Counted from the stretch's first letter, positions 33,118 through 47,106 are shown. The stretch is DNA of 64,000 bases from Pseudonocardia sp. 73-21 (GCF_001899645.1 NZ_MKVV01000083.1:158581-222580), one strand, 5' to 3'. The notes: generated from the sequence alone by a model not told the origin. Numbers and translations: made by a program.

Positions 33118-34338
33118 ATGATCCCGTTGGCCGAGAACGAGCACCTGTTCACGTCCGAGTCCGTCACCGAGGGCCACCCGGACAAGATGGCCGACCAGAT
33201 CTCCGACGCCATCCTCGACGCCGCGCTGGCCGGCGACCCCACCTCGCGCGTCGCCTGCGAGACGCTGATCACCACCGGGCTCGTCGTGGTGGCCGGCGAG
33301 ATCACCACCTCCGCGCAGATCGACTTCGCCGACATCGTGCGCACCACCGTCAACGGCATCGGCTACGACCGCGGCGAGTACGGCTTCGACGGCCACCACT
33401 GCGCCGTCATGATCACGCTGGACAAGCAGTCCCCCGACATCGCCCAGGGCGTCGACCAGGCGTACGAGAACCGCGTGGTCGAGGGCACGCTGTCGGAGGA
33501 CGAGCTCGACAGCGACGGCGCCGGCGACCAGGGCATGATGTTCGGCTTCGCCTGCCGCGAGACCCCCGAGCTCATGCCGCTGCCGATCGCGCTGGCCCAC
33601 CGCCTGTCGCGGCGCCTCGCCGCGGTACGCAAGGACGGCACGCTGCCCTACCTCCGCCCGGACGGCAAGACCCAGGTCACGGTCCGTTACCGCGACGGCG
33701 AGCCCGTGGGCGTCGAGAAGATCCTCATCTCCACGCAGCACGCCGAGGAGGTCGAGACCGCGCAGATCAAGGCCGACCTCTGGGAGCACGTGGTGGTGCC
33801 GGAGATCCCGGCGGAGCTCTACTCGCCGGAGGAGCTTCGGGAGAACTACTACGTCAACCCGACGGGCCGCTTCGTCATCGGCGGCCCCGTGGGCGACGCG
33901 GGCCTGACCGGACGCAAGATCATCGTCGACACGTACGGCGGCTTCGCCCGCCACGGCGGCGGCGCGTTCTCCGGCAAGGACTCCTCCAAGGTGGACCGCT
34001 CGGCCGCCTACGCCGCGCGCTGGGTCGCCAAGAACATCGTGGCCGCCGGGCTGGCGGACAAGGTCGAGGTGCAGGTCGCCTACGCCATCGGCGTGGCGCG
34101 GCCGCTGTCGCTGCTGGTGGAGACGTTCGGCACCGAGCAGGTGCCGCTCTCGACCATCCGCAAGCTCGTCGACGAGCACTTCGACCTGCGCCCCGCCGCG
34201 TTCCGCCGCCACCTGCAGCTCAACCGCCCGATATTCGCCAAGACCGCCGCGTACGGCCACTTCGGCCGCGACGACCCCGACTTCACGTGGGAGATCACCG
34301 ACAAGGCCGACGAGCTGCGCGCGGCGGCCGGTCTGTGA
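33118..34338 (+). CDS. metK: S-adenosylmethionine synthase
   Basis: A 406-residue MetK. ATP and metal motifs are in place: TEGHPDKMADQISDA (17-31), GAGDQGMMFG, DGKTQVTV, and GGGAFSGKDSSKVDRSAAY. GAGGAGGAG precedes ATG 33118. From memory of the family, typical actinobacterial MetK has GHPDKICD and different flanks (for example VRDTILEIGY); this protein reads KMADQ and VRTTVNGIGYD, so it may be a second, laterally acquired MetK rather than the housekeeping copy. It overlaps the formate-THF ligase gene by four bases, linking SAM supply and one-carbon units. No SAM riboswitch is seen upstream. Confidence 0.93.
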   Translation: MIPLAENEHLFTSESVTEGHPDKMADQISDAILDAALAGDPTSRVACETLITTGLVVVAGEITTSAQIDFADIVRTTVNGIGYDRGEYGFDGHHCAVMITLDKQSPDIAQGVDQAYENRVVEGTLSEDELDSDGAGDQGMMFGFACRETPELMPLPIALAHRLSRRLAAVRKDGTLPYLRPDGKTQVTVRYRDGEPVGVEKILISTQHAEEVETAQIKADLWEHVVVPEIPAELYSPEELRENYYVNPTGRFVIGGPVGDAGLTGRKIIVDTYGGFARHGGGAFSGKDSSKVDRSAAYAARWVAKNIVAAGLADKVEVQVAYAIGVARPLSLLVETFGTEQVPLSTIRKLVDEHFDLRPAAFRRHLQLNRPIFAKTAAYGHFGRDDPDFTWEITDKADELRAAAGL

Positions 34339-36026
34339 ACTCCGATCTCGCCATCGCCAAGGCGGCCTCCCTGCGGCCGCTGTCGGAGATCGCCGGCGGT
34401 ATGGGGATCGACGAGCGGCTGCTGCTCCCCTACGGCCGCGCCGTCGCCAAGATCGACCTCGCCGCCGTCGAGGAGTTGGCGGACGGCCCGAAGGCCAAGT
34501 ACGTGGTGGTCTCGGCCGTCACGCCCACACCGCTCGGCGAGGGCAAGACCACCACCACCGTCGGGCTGGGCCAGGCCATGGCGCGCACCGGCCGCCGGGC
34601 CACCGTGGCGCTGCGCCAGCCGTCGATGGGGCCGACGTTCGGCATCAAGGGCGGTGCCGCCGGCGGCGGGTACAGCCAGGTCGTGCCCATGGAGACGCTC
34701 AACCTGCACCTCACGGGCGACTTCCACGCGGTCACCGCGGCGCACAACATGCTCTCGGCGATCGTCGACAACCACCTGTTCCAGGGCAACGAGGCCGAGC
34801 TCGCCCCGCACGAGATCACCTGGCGTCGCGTGCTCGACGTCAACGACCGCGCGCTGCGCAACATCGTCTCCGGGCTCGGGTCGCGCCTGGACGGCGTGCC
34901 GCGCCAGACCGGCTTCGACATCACGGCGGCGTCGGAGGTCATGGCCATCTTCGCGCTGGCCCGCTCGGTGCCCGACATGCGCGAGCGGATGGGCCGCATC
35001 GTCGTCGGTTACACGGTTGCCGGCAAGCCCGTCACGGCCGAGGACGTCGGCGGCGCCGGCGCGATGGCGGTGATCATGCGCGACGCCATGGCCCCCAACC
35101 TGTTGCAGACGCTGGAGAACACGCCCGTGCTCGTGCACGCGGGGCCGTTCGGCAACATCGCCCACGGCAACTCCTCGGTGATCGCCGATCTCATCGGCAT
35201 CCACACCGGCGAGTACCTGATCACCGAGGCCGGGTTCGGCGCCGACATGGGCGCCGAGCGGTTCTTCAACATCAAGTGCCGCGCCTCGGGCCTGACGCCC
35301 GACGCGGCGGTCGTCGTGGCCACGGTGCGGGCGCTGAAGGTGCACTCGGGCCGGCACACGGTGGTGGCCGGGCGCCCGCTGCCCGGGGCACTGCTCGCCG
35401 AGAACCCGGACGAGGTGCACGAGGGCGGCGCCAACCTGCGCAAACAGATCGAGAACGTCCGGATCCACGGGGTGCCGGTGGTGGTCGCGATCAACGCGTT
35501 CCCCGACGACCACCCTTCCGAGCTCGCGGCCATCGCGGAGATCGCGGCGTCGATGGGGGCCCGCTCGGCGGTCTGCACCCACTTCGCCGACGGCGGCGCC
35601 GGGGCCACCGATCTCGCCGACGCCGTCGCGGAGGCGTGCGAGGAGCCGTCGCAGTTCCGGTTCCTCTACCCCGACTCGGCCACGCTGCGGGAGAAGATCG
35701 AGACCGTGGCCACGGAGGTCTACGGGGCCGAAGGGGTGGACTACACCGTCCCGGCCGCCCGGCAGGTGGACTCGTTCGAGCGCAACGGCTTCGGGGCGCT
35801 GCCGGTGTGCATCGCGAAGACCCACCTGTCGATCTCCTCGGACCCCGCGCTGCGCGGGGCGCCGACCGGCTGGCGGCTGCCGGTGCGCGAGGTCCGCGCG
35901 TCGGTGGGGGCGGGGTTCGTGTACCCGATCTGCGGCGACATGCGGACGATGCCGGGCCTCGGGGCCCATCCCGCGGCCCACGCGATCGACCTCGACGCCA
36001 ACGGGGAGATCGTCAACCTGTCGTGA
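34335..36026 (+). CDS. fhs: Formate-tetrahydrofolate ligase
   Basis: A 563-residue enzyme that makes 10-formyl-THF from formate, THF and ATP. The P-loop TPTPLGEGKTTTT (63-75) and blocks such as RQPSMGPTFGIKGGAAGGGYSQ and NLHLTGDFHAVTAAHN are nearly invariant in Fhs, and the length is standard. The GTG start overlaps the metK stop (GTGA), so the two proteins are made together. A metK-fhs unit suggests recycling of one-carbon units released from methyl groups, for example during demethylation, but no demethylase lies nearby. Confidence 0.95.
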   Translation: MNSDLAIAKAASLRPLSEIAGGMGIDERLLLPYGRAVAKIDLAAVEELADGPKAKYVVVSAVTPTPLGEGKTTTTVGLGQAMARTGRRATVALRQPSMGPTFGIKGGAAGGGYSQVVPMETLNLHLTGDFHAVTAAHNMLSAIVDNHLFQGNEAELAPHEITWRRVLDVNDRALRNIVSGLGSRLDGVPRQTGFDITAASEVMAIFALARSVPDMRERMGRIVVGYTVAGKPVTAEDVGGAGAMAVIMRDAMAPNLLQTLENTPVLVHAGPFGNIAHGNSSVIADLIGIHTGEYLITEAGFGADMGAERFFNIKCRASGLTPDAAVVVATVRALKVHSGRHTVVAGRPLPGALLAENPDEVHEGGANLRKQIENVRIHGVPVVVAINAFPDDHPSELAAIAEIAASMGARSAVCTHFADGGAGATDLADAVAEACEEPSQFRFLYPDSATLREKIETVATEVYGAEGVDYTVPAARQVDSFERNGFGALPVCIAKTHLSISSDPALRGAPTGWRLPVREVRASVGAGFVYPICGDMRTMPGLGAHPAAHAIDLDANGEIVNLS

Positions 36027-36114
36027 CCCGCGGACCGGCCCCGGATGGGCGTACCACGCGCATTCCGTACGTCACGTCCACGCGTGGATCCGCGCGCAGC
36101 GGGTACCTGACGGG

Positions 36115-37086
36115 GTGGCGAAATCCGGAGAGAGCACCCTGACCGTCCTGTTGGCGATGGCGGCCAACATCGGGGTCGCGATCGCCAAGCTCGTGGCCGG
36201 CGTGCTGACGGGCAGCTCCGCGATGCTGTCGGAGGGCGCCCACTCCGTCGGCGACACCGGCACCGAGCTGCTGTTGCTCACCGCGTTGAAGCGCTCGGCC
36301 AGGCCCGCCGACCGCAGCCACCCGTTCGGCTACGGCAAGGAGCGGTACTTCTGGTCGCTGCTCGCCTCGGTCTCGATCTTCACCGCCGGCGCGCTGTTCT
36401 CGATCTACCAGGGCGTGACGACGCTGGCGGGCGAGCCGGAGGAGCACCAGAACGTGGTCGTGGCGTACGTGGTGCTGGCCGTCGCCTTCCTGATGGAGGG
36501 CACGTCGCTGGTGCAGGCCGTCCGTCAGGTGCGCCGGGAGCGCAGCGAGCAGCAGGTGGGCCTGCGCACCTACCTGCGCCGCTCCGACGACCCGACGGTC
36601 ACCACCGTGCTGTTCGAGGACAGCACGGCACTCGTCGGGCTGCTGCTCGCGTTCGCCGGCCTGGCGCTCACGCAGCTCACCGGCTACCCGGTCTGGGACG
36701 GGATCGCCTCGCTCGCGATCGGGCTGCTGCTCGTCGTCGTCGCCTACGGGCTGGGCCGCTCCAACATGGCCCTGCTGATCGGGCGCCAGGCCGATCCCCA
36801 GCTGGTCGCGGATGTGACGACGTGGCTGCGCGACCAGTCCGAGGTGGTGGCCGTGGTGGACATCCTGACGATGCTCACCGGCACCGACCGGGTCCTGCTC
36901 GGCGCCCGGCTGGACTTCGACGACCGCTCGACCTCCGACGAGATCGAGAACGCCTGCGTGCGGATGGACGAGGAGCTGCGCAGTGCGTTCCCCGACCTGG
37001 ACGAGATCTTCCTGACCCCGGTGCCGCGCAACGATCCCGAGCTGCGGGCGCGGGTCCAGGCCCGCTACGGCGAGCTGCTGGGCTGA
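36115..37086 (+). CDS. Cation diffusion facilitator family transporter
   Basis: A 323-residue protein with about six membrane helices (residues about 8-225) and a cytoplasmic C-terminal domain. Helix 2 carries SEGAHSVGDTGTE with the HxxxD metal site, and helix 5 FEDSTALVGLL supplies an Asp. The loop motif RPADRSHPFGYGKERYFWSL is a CDF/YdfM-like signature. It should export Zn, Mn, Co or Fe by proton antiport. The GTG at 36115 is the start with a modest GGGG site. It is a single gene, with a TCCACGCGTGGA palindrome (36078-36089) in front. Confidence 0.87.
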   Translation: MAKSGESTLTVLLAMAANIGVAIAKLVAGVLTGSSAMLSEGAHSVGDTGTELLLLTALKRSARPADRSHPFGYGKERYFWSLLASVSIFTAGALFSIYQGVTTLAGEPEEHQNVVVAYVVLAVAFLMEGTSLVQAVRQVRRERSEQQVGLRTYLRRSDDPTVTTVLFEDSTALVGLLLAFAGLALTQLTGYPVWDGIASLAIGLLLVVVAYGLGRSNMALLIGRQADPQLVADVTTWLRDQSEVVAVVDILTMLTGTDRVLLGARLDFDDRSTSDEIENACVRMDEELRSAFPDLDEIFLTPVPRNDPELRARVQARYGELLG

Positions 37087-37277
37087 CTGGCGGACGGCGA
37101 GCAGCACGCGGTCGGGGAGCACCTGCCAGATGGTGTCCACCTCGCGGAATCCGCCCGTGCCCGCGCCGCGGGCGCGACGGCGCACGGTCGCGTGGCTCGC
37201 AGTCCGGAACCGCGCCCTACCCGAGGAGGCATCGCGGCGGATCTGGCGCCACCACCGGTTCGGCGTCCTGGACCTGC

Positions 37278-38096
37278 CTACTCGAACAGCTCCGGCTCGT
37301 CGCGGCTGATCCGCTCCCAGATCGGCTGGAACTGGAACCACCCCGCGAACTCGTAGCCGACCTGGCTGCGGGTCAGCTCGGCCTCCTCGCGGGAGATCTG
37401 CCGCGGCGGCTTCCCGAGCCCGGCGGCCGCGGCGTAGGCGTTGAGCTGGCACTGCGCCGTGCGCTCCAGCGTGAGGAACCACCAGGCGGCGCTGTCGACG
37501 CTGGTGCCGACGGTCAGCATCCCGTGGTTGCGCAGGATCACGGCCTTGTGGCTGCCCAGGGCGACGCCGATGCGGCGGCCCTCCTCGCGGTCGAGCACCA
37601 CGCCGGTGAACGTGTCGTGCACGCCCACGTCCTCGTAGAACGCGCAGGAGTCCTGCGTCAGGGGCTCGATCCCCATCTCCAGGCTCGACAGCGTCTTGCC
37701 GGCGGGACCGTGCGCGTGGGCGGCGGCCAGCACGTCCGGACGGGCGGCGTGCACGGCGCAGTGGATGGCCACCGCGGCCCCGTTGACGGCGCGCTCACCC
37801 TCGACGACCTGTCCGTCCTCGTCGACGCGCACGAGGTCGCTGCTGCGCATCATCGAGAAGTGGTGGCCGAAGGGGTTGACCCAGAACGTGTCGGGCGCCT
37901 CCGGGTCGCGCACGGTGATGTGACCGGCGACGCCCTCGTCGAGGCCCGCGCGGCTGAACATCCGGAACGCGGCCGCGAGCTTGGCCTTGCGGTGGGCGCG
38001 CTCCTCCTCGACGGTCTCGAACGTCGGAGGCGTCGCCATGTAGAGCGTGCGGGCGCTGGGCGCCTGGTCGAACGGGGTGTCCTGGGTCTGCGTCAC
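37278..38096 (-). CDS. Class II aldolase/adducin family protein
   Basis: A 272-residue protein of the class II aldolase/adducin fold. Metal ligands are visible as AAHAHGPAG (two His) and RNHGMLTVG (His); GHITVRDPEAPDTFWVNPFG is the family's N-terminal block. The closest annotated relatives act as hydroxy-acid or sugar-phosphate aldolases, or remain unknown. GTG 38096 follows GGGGGAG at good spacing. It is divergent from the AbrB-type gene, with a 69-bp shared promoter region. Confidence 0.85.
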   Translation of the reverse strand: MTQTQDTPFDQAPSARTLYMATPPTFETVEEERAHRKAKLAAAFRMFSRAGLDEGVAGHITVRDPEAPDTFWVNPFGHHFSMMRSSDLVRVDEDGQVVEGERAVNGAAVAIHCAVHAARPDVLAAAHAHGPAGKTLSSLEMGIEPLTQDSCAFYEDVGVHDTFTGVVLDREEGRRIGVALGSHKAVILRNHGMLTVGTSVDSAAWWFLTLERTAQCQLNAYAAAAGLGKPPRQISREEAELTRSQVGYEFAGWFQFQPIWERISRDEPELFE

Positions 38097-38124
38097 GTTG
38101 CTCCCCCTTGTCGGTGACCGATGT

Positions 38125-38154
38125 CTCCGCCCCAGTGTGCACCCGGAGGCGGAG
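38125..38154. promoter_or_regulatory. Inverted repeat between the aldolase and AbrB-type genes
   Basis: CTCCGCC (38125-38131) and GGCGGAG (38148-38154) are perfect inverse copies separated by 16 bp, in the centre of the divergent promoter region. This is a candidate operator for both genes. Confidence 0.3.
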
Positions 38155-38165
38155 GATCGACGGCG

Positions 38166-39218
38166 ATGGAGACCCGGCAGTGGTGGCGCTGGCTGTTGCT
38201 GGCCGCGTGCACCGTGCCCCTGACGCTCGGCCTGGCCGCGCTGTCGGTGCCCTCGCCCGCCCTGTTCGCCGGCCTGCTGGTGGCCACCGTCCTGGCATTG
38301 CTGGGGACGGCACCGGCCACCGTGCCGACGGCCGCGACGACCGCGGGTCAGGCGGTGATCGGCGTCGTCATCGGCGTGCTCGCCCGGCCCTCGACGCTCG
38401 CGGGGATCGCGCAGGACTGGCTGCCGGTGCTGCTCGTGGGCGCCGGAACCCTGGCCGTCAGCATGGGCGCGGGCCTGCTCCTGGGCCTGCGCAGGGGCGT
38501 GTCGCCACTCACCGGGATGCTCGCGCTCACCGCGGGCGGCGCGTCGGGCCTGGTGGCGATCAGCCGGGAACTCGGGGGCGACGAGCGGGTGGTCGCCGTG
38601 GTGCAGTACCTGCGGGTCGGCGTCGTCACGGCGACGATGCCGCTGGTGGCCGCGCTCGCGTTCGGCGTGGGCGGCGGCGCGCAGGCCCCGGCCGGTGTCG
38701 ACGCCCCCTGGTACCTCGACGTCGGGTTCCTGGTCGTGTGCATGGCCGCCGGGCTGCTGCTGGCCCGGATCACGCGGGTGCCGGCCGGTGGGCTGCTGGG
38801 CCCGATGGTGGTGGCGATCGCGCTCAACCTGGCGGGATGGTCGCTCGGCGCCACCCCGCCCGACCTGCTCGTCGAGATCGCCTACGCCGTGATCGGCTGG
38901 CAGGCCGGGGTGCGCTTCACGCGCGCCAGCCTGCGTCTGGTGGTCGGCGTGCTCCCGCTGGCGTTCGCGCTCATCGTCGGGATCATCGCGGCCTGCGCGG
39001 GGCTGGGCGTGCTGCTGTCGCAGATCACCGGGGTGACCCTGCTCGAGGGCTACCTGGCCACCACCCCCGGCGGGGTCTACGCGGTGCTGGCCACGGCGAT
39101 ATCGGCGGGCACGAACGTGACGTTCGTGGTGGCGGTGCAGGTGCTGCGGGTGATCGTCATGCTGCTCGTGGCGCCCGCGCTCGCCCGGACGCTGCGGCGC
39201 GCCCCGACCACACCGTGA
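38166..39218 (+). CDS. AbrB family membrane protein
   Basis: A 350-residue very hydrophobic protein with about ten membrane helices in two similar halves (each with a GLLxGLxRGVSPLTGMLALTAGGASG- or TPGGVYAVLATAISAGTN-like motif). This is the AbrB/AidB-type membrane family, often mislabelled as a transcriptional regulator or ammonia monooxygenase and unrelated to the DNA-binding AbrB. The transported substrate is unknown. I start at ATG 38166, directly before the basic-hydrophobic METRQWWRWLLL segment, rather than upstream in-frame codons. Confidence 0.8.
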   Translation: METRQWWRWLLLAACTVPLTLGLAALSVPSPALFAGLLVATVLALLGTAPATVPTAATTAGQAVIGVVIGVLARPSTLAGIAQDWLPVLLVGAGTLAVSMGAGLLLGLRRGVSPLTGMLALTAGGASGLVAISRELGGDERVVAVVQYLRVGVVTATMPLVAALAFGVGGGAQAPAGVDAPWYLDVGFLVVCMAAGLLLARITRVPAGGLLGPMVVAIALNLAGWSLGATPPDLLVEIAYAVIGWQAGVRFTRASLRLVVGVLPLAFALIVGIIAACAGLGVLLSQITGVTLLEGYLATTPGGVYAVLATAISAGTNVTFVVAVQVLRVIVMLLVAPALARTLRRAPTTP

Positions 39219-39309
39219 CCGCGGCCGCGGCGTAGGACACGAGCCCCGTCCAGCGGGCGATCGCGCACGCCGTGGCGGTGGCCCCGGCCAGCACCGCGAG
39301 CCGGCCGAG

Positions 39310-39549
39310 CACGCCGGCCGTTCCGGACACGGGGGCACGACCGGCGGGCACGTGACCGGGATCGACACCCACGAGTCGTTCCTGGCCCGGCTCCGCGCCG
39401 ACGCGGACGCGGCCGGGGTGGGCGCGCAGGTCGAGACCCGGCCGGCCCCGTGCCGGACAGCCCCCTGCCCGACGCGTGCGCCGACCCCGTCCGGGCCGGG
39501 GGCTCGGCCCGCACCATGGGCTTCGACGCGGCCCGGGCGCGGCCTACGT
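39310..39549 (+). pseudogene. Remnant of a class I SAM-dependent methyltransferase
   Basis: One frame reads HVTGIDTHESFLARLRAD then AAGVGAQVETR, the motif I/II region of a class I methyltransferase. After a frame change near 39465 the next piece reads DSPLPDACADPVRAGG then SARTMGFDAARAR, the motif IV region of the same family (full versions read like FD-x-IWAEGAAYxMGFD). The start, the glycine loop and all of the C-terminal half are missing. The rest of the 379-bp gap (39219-39597) shows no gene. Confidence 0.5.
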
Positions 39550-39597
39550 GCTGAAATCGGACTGATTCTGTCGGTGGGTCCGGTTAGCGTCCGCATC

Positions 39598-39981
39598 ATG
39601 ACCGCCATCGCCACCCTCGGAGCCGTCGTCCTGGACTGCCGCGAGCCGCTCCGCACCGCCGAGTTCTACAGCGCCCTGCTCGACGTGCCCATCACGCGCA
39701 CCGAGGACGACTGGGTCCAGCTCGCCCCCATCGGCGGGGTCGATCTCGCCTTCCAGCTCGCCCCCGACCACGTGCCGCCGATCTGGCCGGGCCACGAGCA
39801 CCCGCAGCAGTTCCACCTCGACGTCGACGTGCCCGATCTCGACGTCGCCGAGGAGCAGGTGCTGGCCATCGGGGCGATCAGGCACGCGGTACAGCCGGGC
39901 ACCACGTTCCGCGTGTTCCTCGACCCCGCCGGGCACCCCTTCTGCCTGTGCGCCTGCCCTCCCGGCGACCAGCAGGGCTAA
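39598..39981 (+). CDS. VOC (glyoxalase/bleomycin resistance) family protein
   Basis: A 127-residue two-module VOC protein (LGAVVLDCREPLRTAEFYSALLD at the start, FRVFLDPAGHPFCLC at the end). Metal-ligand positions seem only partly filled (His in QFHLDVDV and the late H of GHPF). Such proteins act as small hydrolases, isomerases or binding proteins, and no substrate can be assigned. Its TAA stop interlocks with the stop of the convergent response-regulator gene. Confidence 0.8.
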   Translation: MTAIATLGAVVLDCREPLRTAEFYSALLDVPITRTEDDWVQLAPIGGVDLAFQLAPDHVPPIWPGHEHPQQFHLDVDVPDLDVAEEQVLAIGAIRHAVQPGTTFRVFLDPAGHPFCLCACPPGDQQG

Positions 39982-40513
39982 CGGCGCTGCTGCACCTCGG
40001 CCAGGCGTTCGCGGGCCTGCTTGACGGCGTCCGGGTCGGGCACGGGGCCGTCGCCGAGCAGGTCCAGCGCGTCGGCCACGGCCCCGCGGAGGTCCTCGCA
40101 CTCCGCGCCCCGGTCGGCGAGCTGCACCTGCATCGTCCACAGGTCCACGAACACCGCCACCTTGGAGCGCAGCACCCAGGGGTCGAAGGGCTTGGTGATG
40201 TAGTCCACGGCCCCGGCCTGGTAGCCGCGGAACGCGAGATGCGGGTCGTAGTCCACAGCCGTGAGGAACAGGATCGGGATGTGCCGGGTACGCTCCCGCT
40301 GCTTGACGTGGCCGGCGGTCTCGAAGCCGTCCATGCCGGGCATGTGGGCGTCGAGCAGGATCACCGCGTAGTCCTCGGTGAGCAGCTTCTTGAGCGCGTC
40401 CTCGCCGCTGCTCACGGACACGACCTCGATCGGCAGCCCCTCGAGGATCGCCTGCAGCGCCAGGAGGTTCTCGCGGCGGTCGTCCACCGCCAGCACGCGG
40501 GCCGTGGGGCGGG

Positions 40514-40517
<4 letters not shown>
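39978..40517 (-). CDS. Single-receiver response regulator
   Basis: A 179-residue protein: a CheY-type receiver domain (residues about 8-125) with acidic pocket AVDDRREN, phospho-acceptor Asp in ILLDAHMPGMDG (about D56), FLTA and the conserved Lys in YITKPFDP, then a helical tail (about 130-179) with no DNA-binding or enzymatic domain. Its ATG overlaps the stop of the poly-HAMP kinase (ATGA), so it is the co-expressed phospho-acceptor of that kinase. The output is probably by protein contact. Confidence 0.88.
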
Positions 40518-44923
<4,406 letters not shown>

Positions 44924-45039
44924 ACCGCCGCCCTCCCCGTGCGACCCGCACGCACTCCGTCACGGTAGGCGACCAGCCTAGGCCATGGGGCACATCACCC
45001 GGGCGGCGTGCTCGGGCACGACGGGGCAGACTGCACCCC

Positions 45040-47106
45040 GTGCTCGCTTCGTACGAACGGCGGATCCGGCTGCCGCCCGACGCACGCTCCGCGGGCCGCG
45101 CCCGACGGATGCTGCAGGACGCGCTCGCCGCGCCCGGCAGCGGCGTCGACGCGGACGGGGTCGACGCCGACCTGGTGGACACCACCGTCCTGCTGGCCAG
45201 CGAGCTCTGCGAGAACGCGGCGATCCACGCCGGCACGGAGTTCGAGCTCGAGCTGACCGTCGACGACACGGCGCTGACCGTCGCCGTCACCGACCGCGGT
45301 GCCGGCCCGCTGGAGCTGCACCTCGCCCAGCCGCGTCGGCAGTACGGGCGCGCGGCCTCGCACGGCCGCGGCCTGGAGATGGTGGCGCGGCTGGCGTCGC
45401 GGTGGGGCACTCGGCACGAGTCCGACGGGCGGCACGCCATCTGGTTCGTGATGGACCGGCCCACGGTCACCGCCGCGCCGCGGCGCGGCGACACGGAACG
45501 GGCGCAGGGCGAGTGGGCCCAGCGGGTGTGGTCCGAGGCCGAGCAGGCCCGCTGGCTGCTGCACGTGCCACCGGCACTGGTCGACCGGCTGCAGCCGATG
45601 GAGCTCGTCAGCGAGCTGCTGCGGCGGCTGCGCGAGCTGCTGGGTGCCGACGCCGTGCGCGTCGAGGTCGACGAGGGCGACGGCTCCGGGCCGCAGGAGG
45701 TGGCGCGCGACGGGGCCGGGATCGGCACCACCGTCGCCGTGCCGCTGCCGCTCACGCCGCCGCTGCGCGGCACCCTGGAGGTCGTCACGGCGGGCCCGCC
45801 CGAGGAGGAGCGCACCCGCGACCTCGTCGAGCTCATCGCCTACCGCGTCGCGATGGCCGTCGAGTCGCGGTGGCTGCGCGAGGTCGACCAGCGCCGCCGG
45901 GCCTGGATGACCTACCTCGCCGAGACCAGCGAGCTGCTGGGCCAGTCGCTCGACGTCGAGTTGGCGGTGGCCGTGGTCCCGCAGGTGGTGGTCCCGCGGC
46001 TGGGCCGGTGGTGCGCGGTGCACCTGGTGGACCAGGCCGGGCGCCTGCGGCTGGCCGCCTTCACCCACGCCGACGAGAACGAGCTCACCGAGCTGCGCGC
46101 CGTCCTCGATCCCGACGCCCGCCCGGGCCTGCCCGCGCAGCTGCGCACGGAGCTCTCGGCGCTGATCCGCGACGGCCGGAACCCGGCGCGGTTCGCGGTG
46201 CCCACCGACGGTCTCGCCGTGGCGCTGCGGGCCCGCGGCGCGACGATCGGCACGCTGGTGGTCGGGCGGCCCGACGGGCGGCCGCACAGCCCCGAGGACG
46301 TCGTGCTGATCGGGGACATCGCCCGCCGCGCCGCGCTCGCGATCCACAACGCGCAGAGCACCGCCGCGCACGTGGCGGTGTCGCAGGCCCTGCAGCATGC
46401 CCTGCTCCCCCGCGCCCTGCCGATCGCGCCGGGCGTCGACTTCGCCGCCGAGTACCTGCCCGCCAGCACCGGCAGCGACGTCGGCGGCGACTTCTACGAC
46501 GTGCTGACCGTCGACCCGTCGCACTGGCTCGTGTCCATCGGCGACGTCTGCGGCAAGGGCGCCCGCGCCGCGGCCCGCACCGGCCTGGTCCGCGACGTGC
46601 TCCGCGTGCTGGTGCGCGGCGGCCGCACGCCGCAGGACGCCGTGCTGATGCTCAACGACGTCATGATGGAGGCGGGCGACCCGCTGCAGTACTGCACGCT
46701 GGCCACGGCGATGGTCAGCCGGCCGCGGCCCGGCGGCCCGCCCGGCCTGGACGTCGCGCTGGTACTGGCGGGGCACCTGCAGCCGGCGGTCGTCCGGGCG
46801 GACGGCACGGCGGAGCTGGTGGGCCGGTTCGGCACCGCCGTCGGGCTGATCCCGGGCATCACGCTGGAGACCACGCACCACCACCTCGCCCCGGGCGACA
46901 CCCTGCTGGCCTACACCGACGGGGTCACCGAGCGCCGCCGCCGCCACGAGCACTTCGGCGCCGACCGGCTGCTCGCGGCGGCCGCCGGCGCGGCCGGGGG
47001 CGGCGCCGCGCAGGTGGTGGCGGCGGTCCGCGAGGAGGTGGAGCGCTTCTCCCGCGACCGGCGCGGCGACGACATCGCCCTGCTGGCGGTGCGGGCGACG
47101 CCCTGA
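45040..47106 (+). CDS. Anti-sigma-kinase-like / GAF / SpoIIE-type PP2C phosphatase
   Basis: A 688-residue soluble protein starting at GTG 45040. Residues about 1-140 form an RsbW/SpoIIAB-like GHKL ATPase (N-box ELCENAAIHA with N59, DRGAG, SHGRGLEM). The middle has two regions (about 190-285 and 300-450) that look like GAF domains. Residues about 465-688 are a SpoIIE/RsbU phosphatase with metal-binding Asp residues in GSDVGGDFYD (about D484), GDVCGKG and RRGDDIALL. Kinase and phosphatase of a partner-switching pathway in one chain suggests control of an anti-sigma antagonist. It is divergent from the poly-HAMP kinase. Confidence 0.88.
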   Translation: MLASYERRIRLPPDARSAGRARRMLQDALAAPGSGVDADGVDADLVDTTVLLASELCENAAIHAGTEFELELTVDDTALTVAVTDRGAGPLELHLAQPRRQYGRAASHGRGLEMVARLASRWGTRHESDGRHAIWFVMDRPTVTAAPRRGDTERAQGEWAQRVWSEAEQARWLLHVPPALVDRLQPMELVSELLRRLRELLGADAVRVEVDEGDGSGPQEVARDGAGIGTTVAVPLPLTPPLRGTLEVVTAGPPEEERTRDLVELIAYRVAMAVESRWLREVDQRRRAWMTYLAETSELLGQSLDVELAVAVVPQVVVPRLGRWCAVHLVDQAGRLRLAAFTHADENELTELRAVLDPDARPGLPAQLRTELSALIRDGRNPARFAVPTDGLAVALRARGATIGTLVVGRPDGRPHSPEDVVLIGDIARRAALAIHNAQSTAAHVAVSQALQHALLPRALPIAPGVDFAAEYLPASTGSDVGGDFYDVLTVDPSHWLVSIGDVCGKGARAAARTGLVRDVLRVLVRGGRTPQDAVLMLNDVMMEAGDPLQYCTLATAMVSRPRPGGPPGLDVALVLAGHLQPAVVRADGTAELVGRFGTAVGLIPGITLETTHHHLAPGDTLLAYTDGVTERRRRHEHFGADRLLAAAAGAAGGGAAQVVAAVREEVERFSRDRRGDDIALLAVRATP

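Noticed and set aside
36078..36089. TCCACGCGTGGA palindrome before the CDF transporter as a metal-regulator site
   Set aside because: It is a single 12-bp palindrome in GC-rich DNA and does not match Zur, DtxR or CsoR consensus; noted only in the transporter entry.
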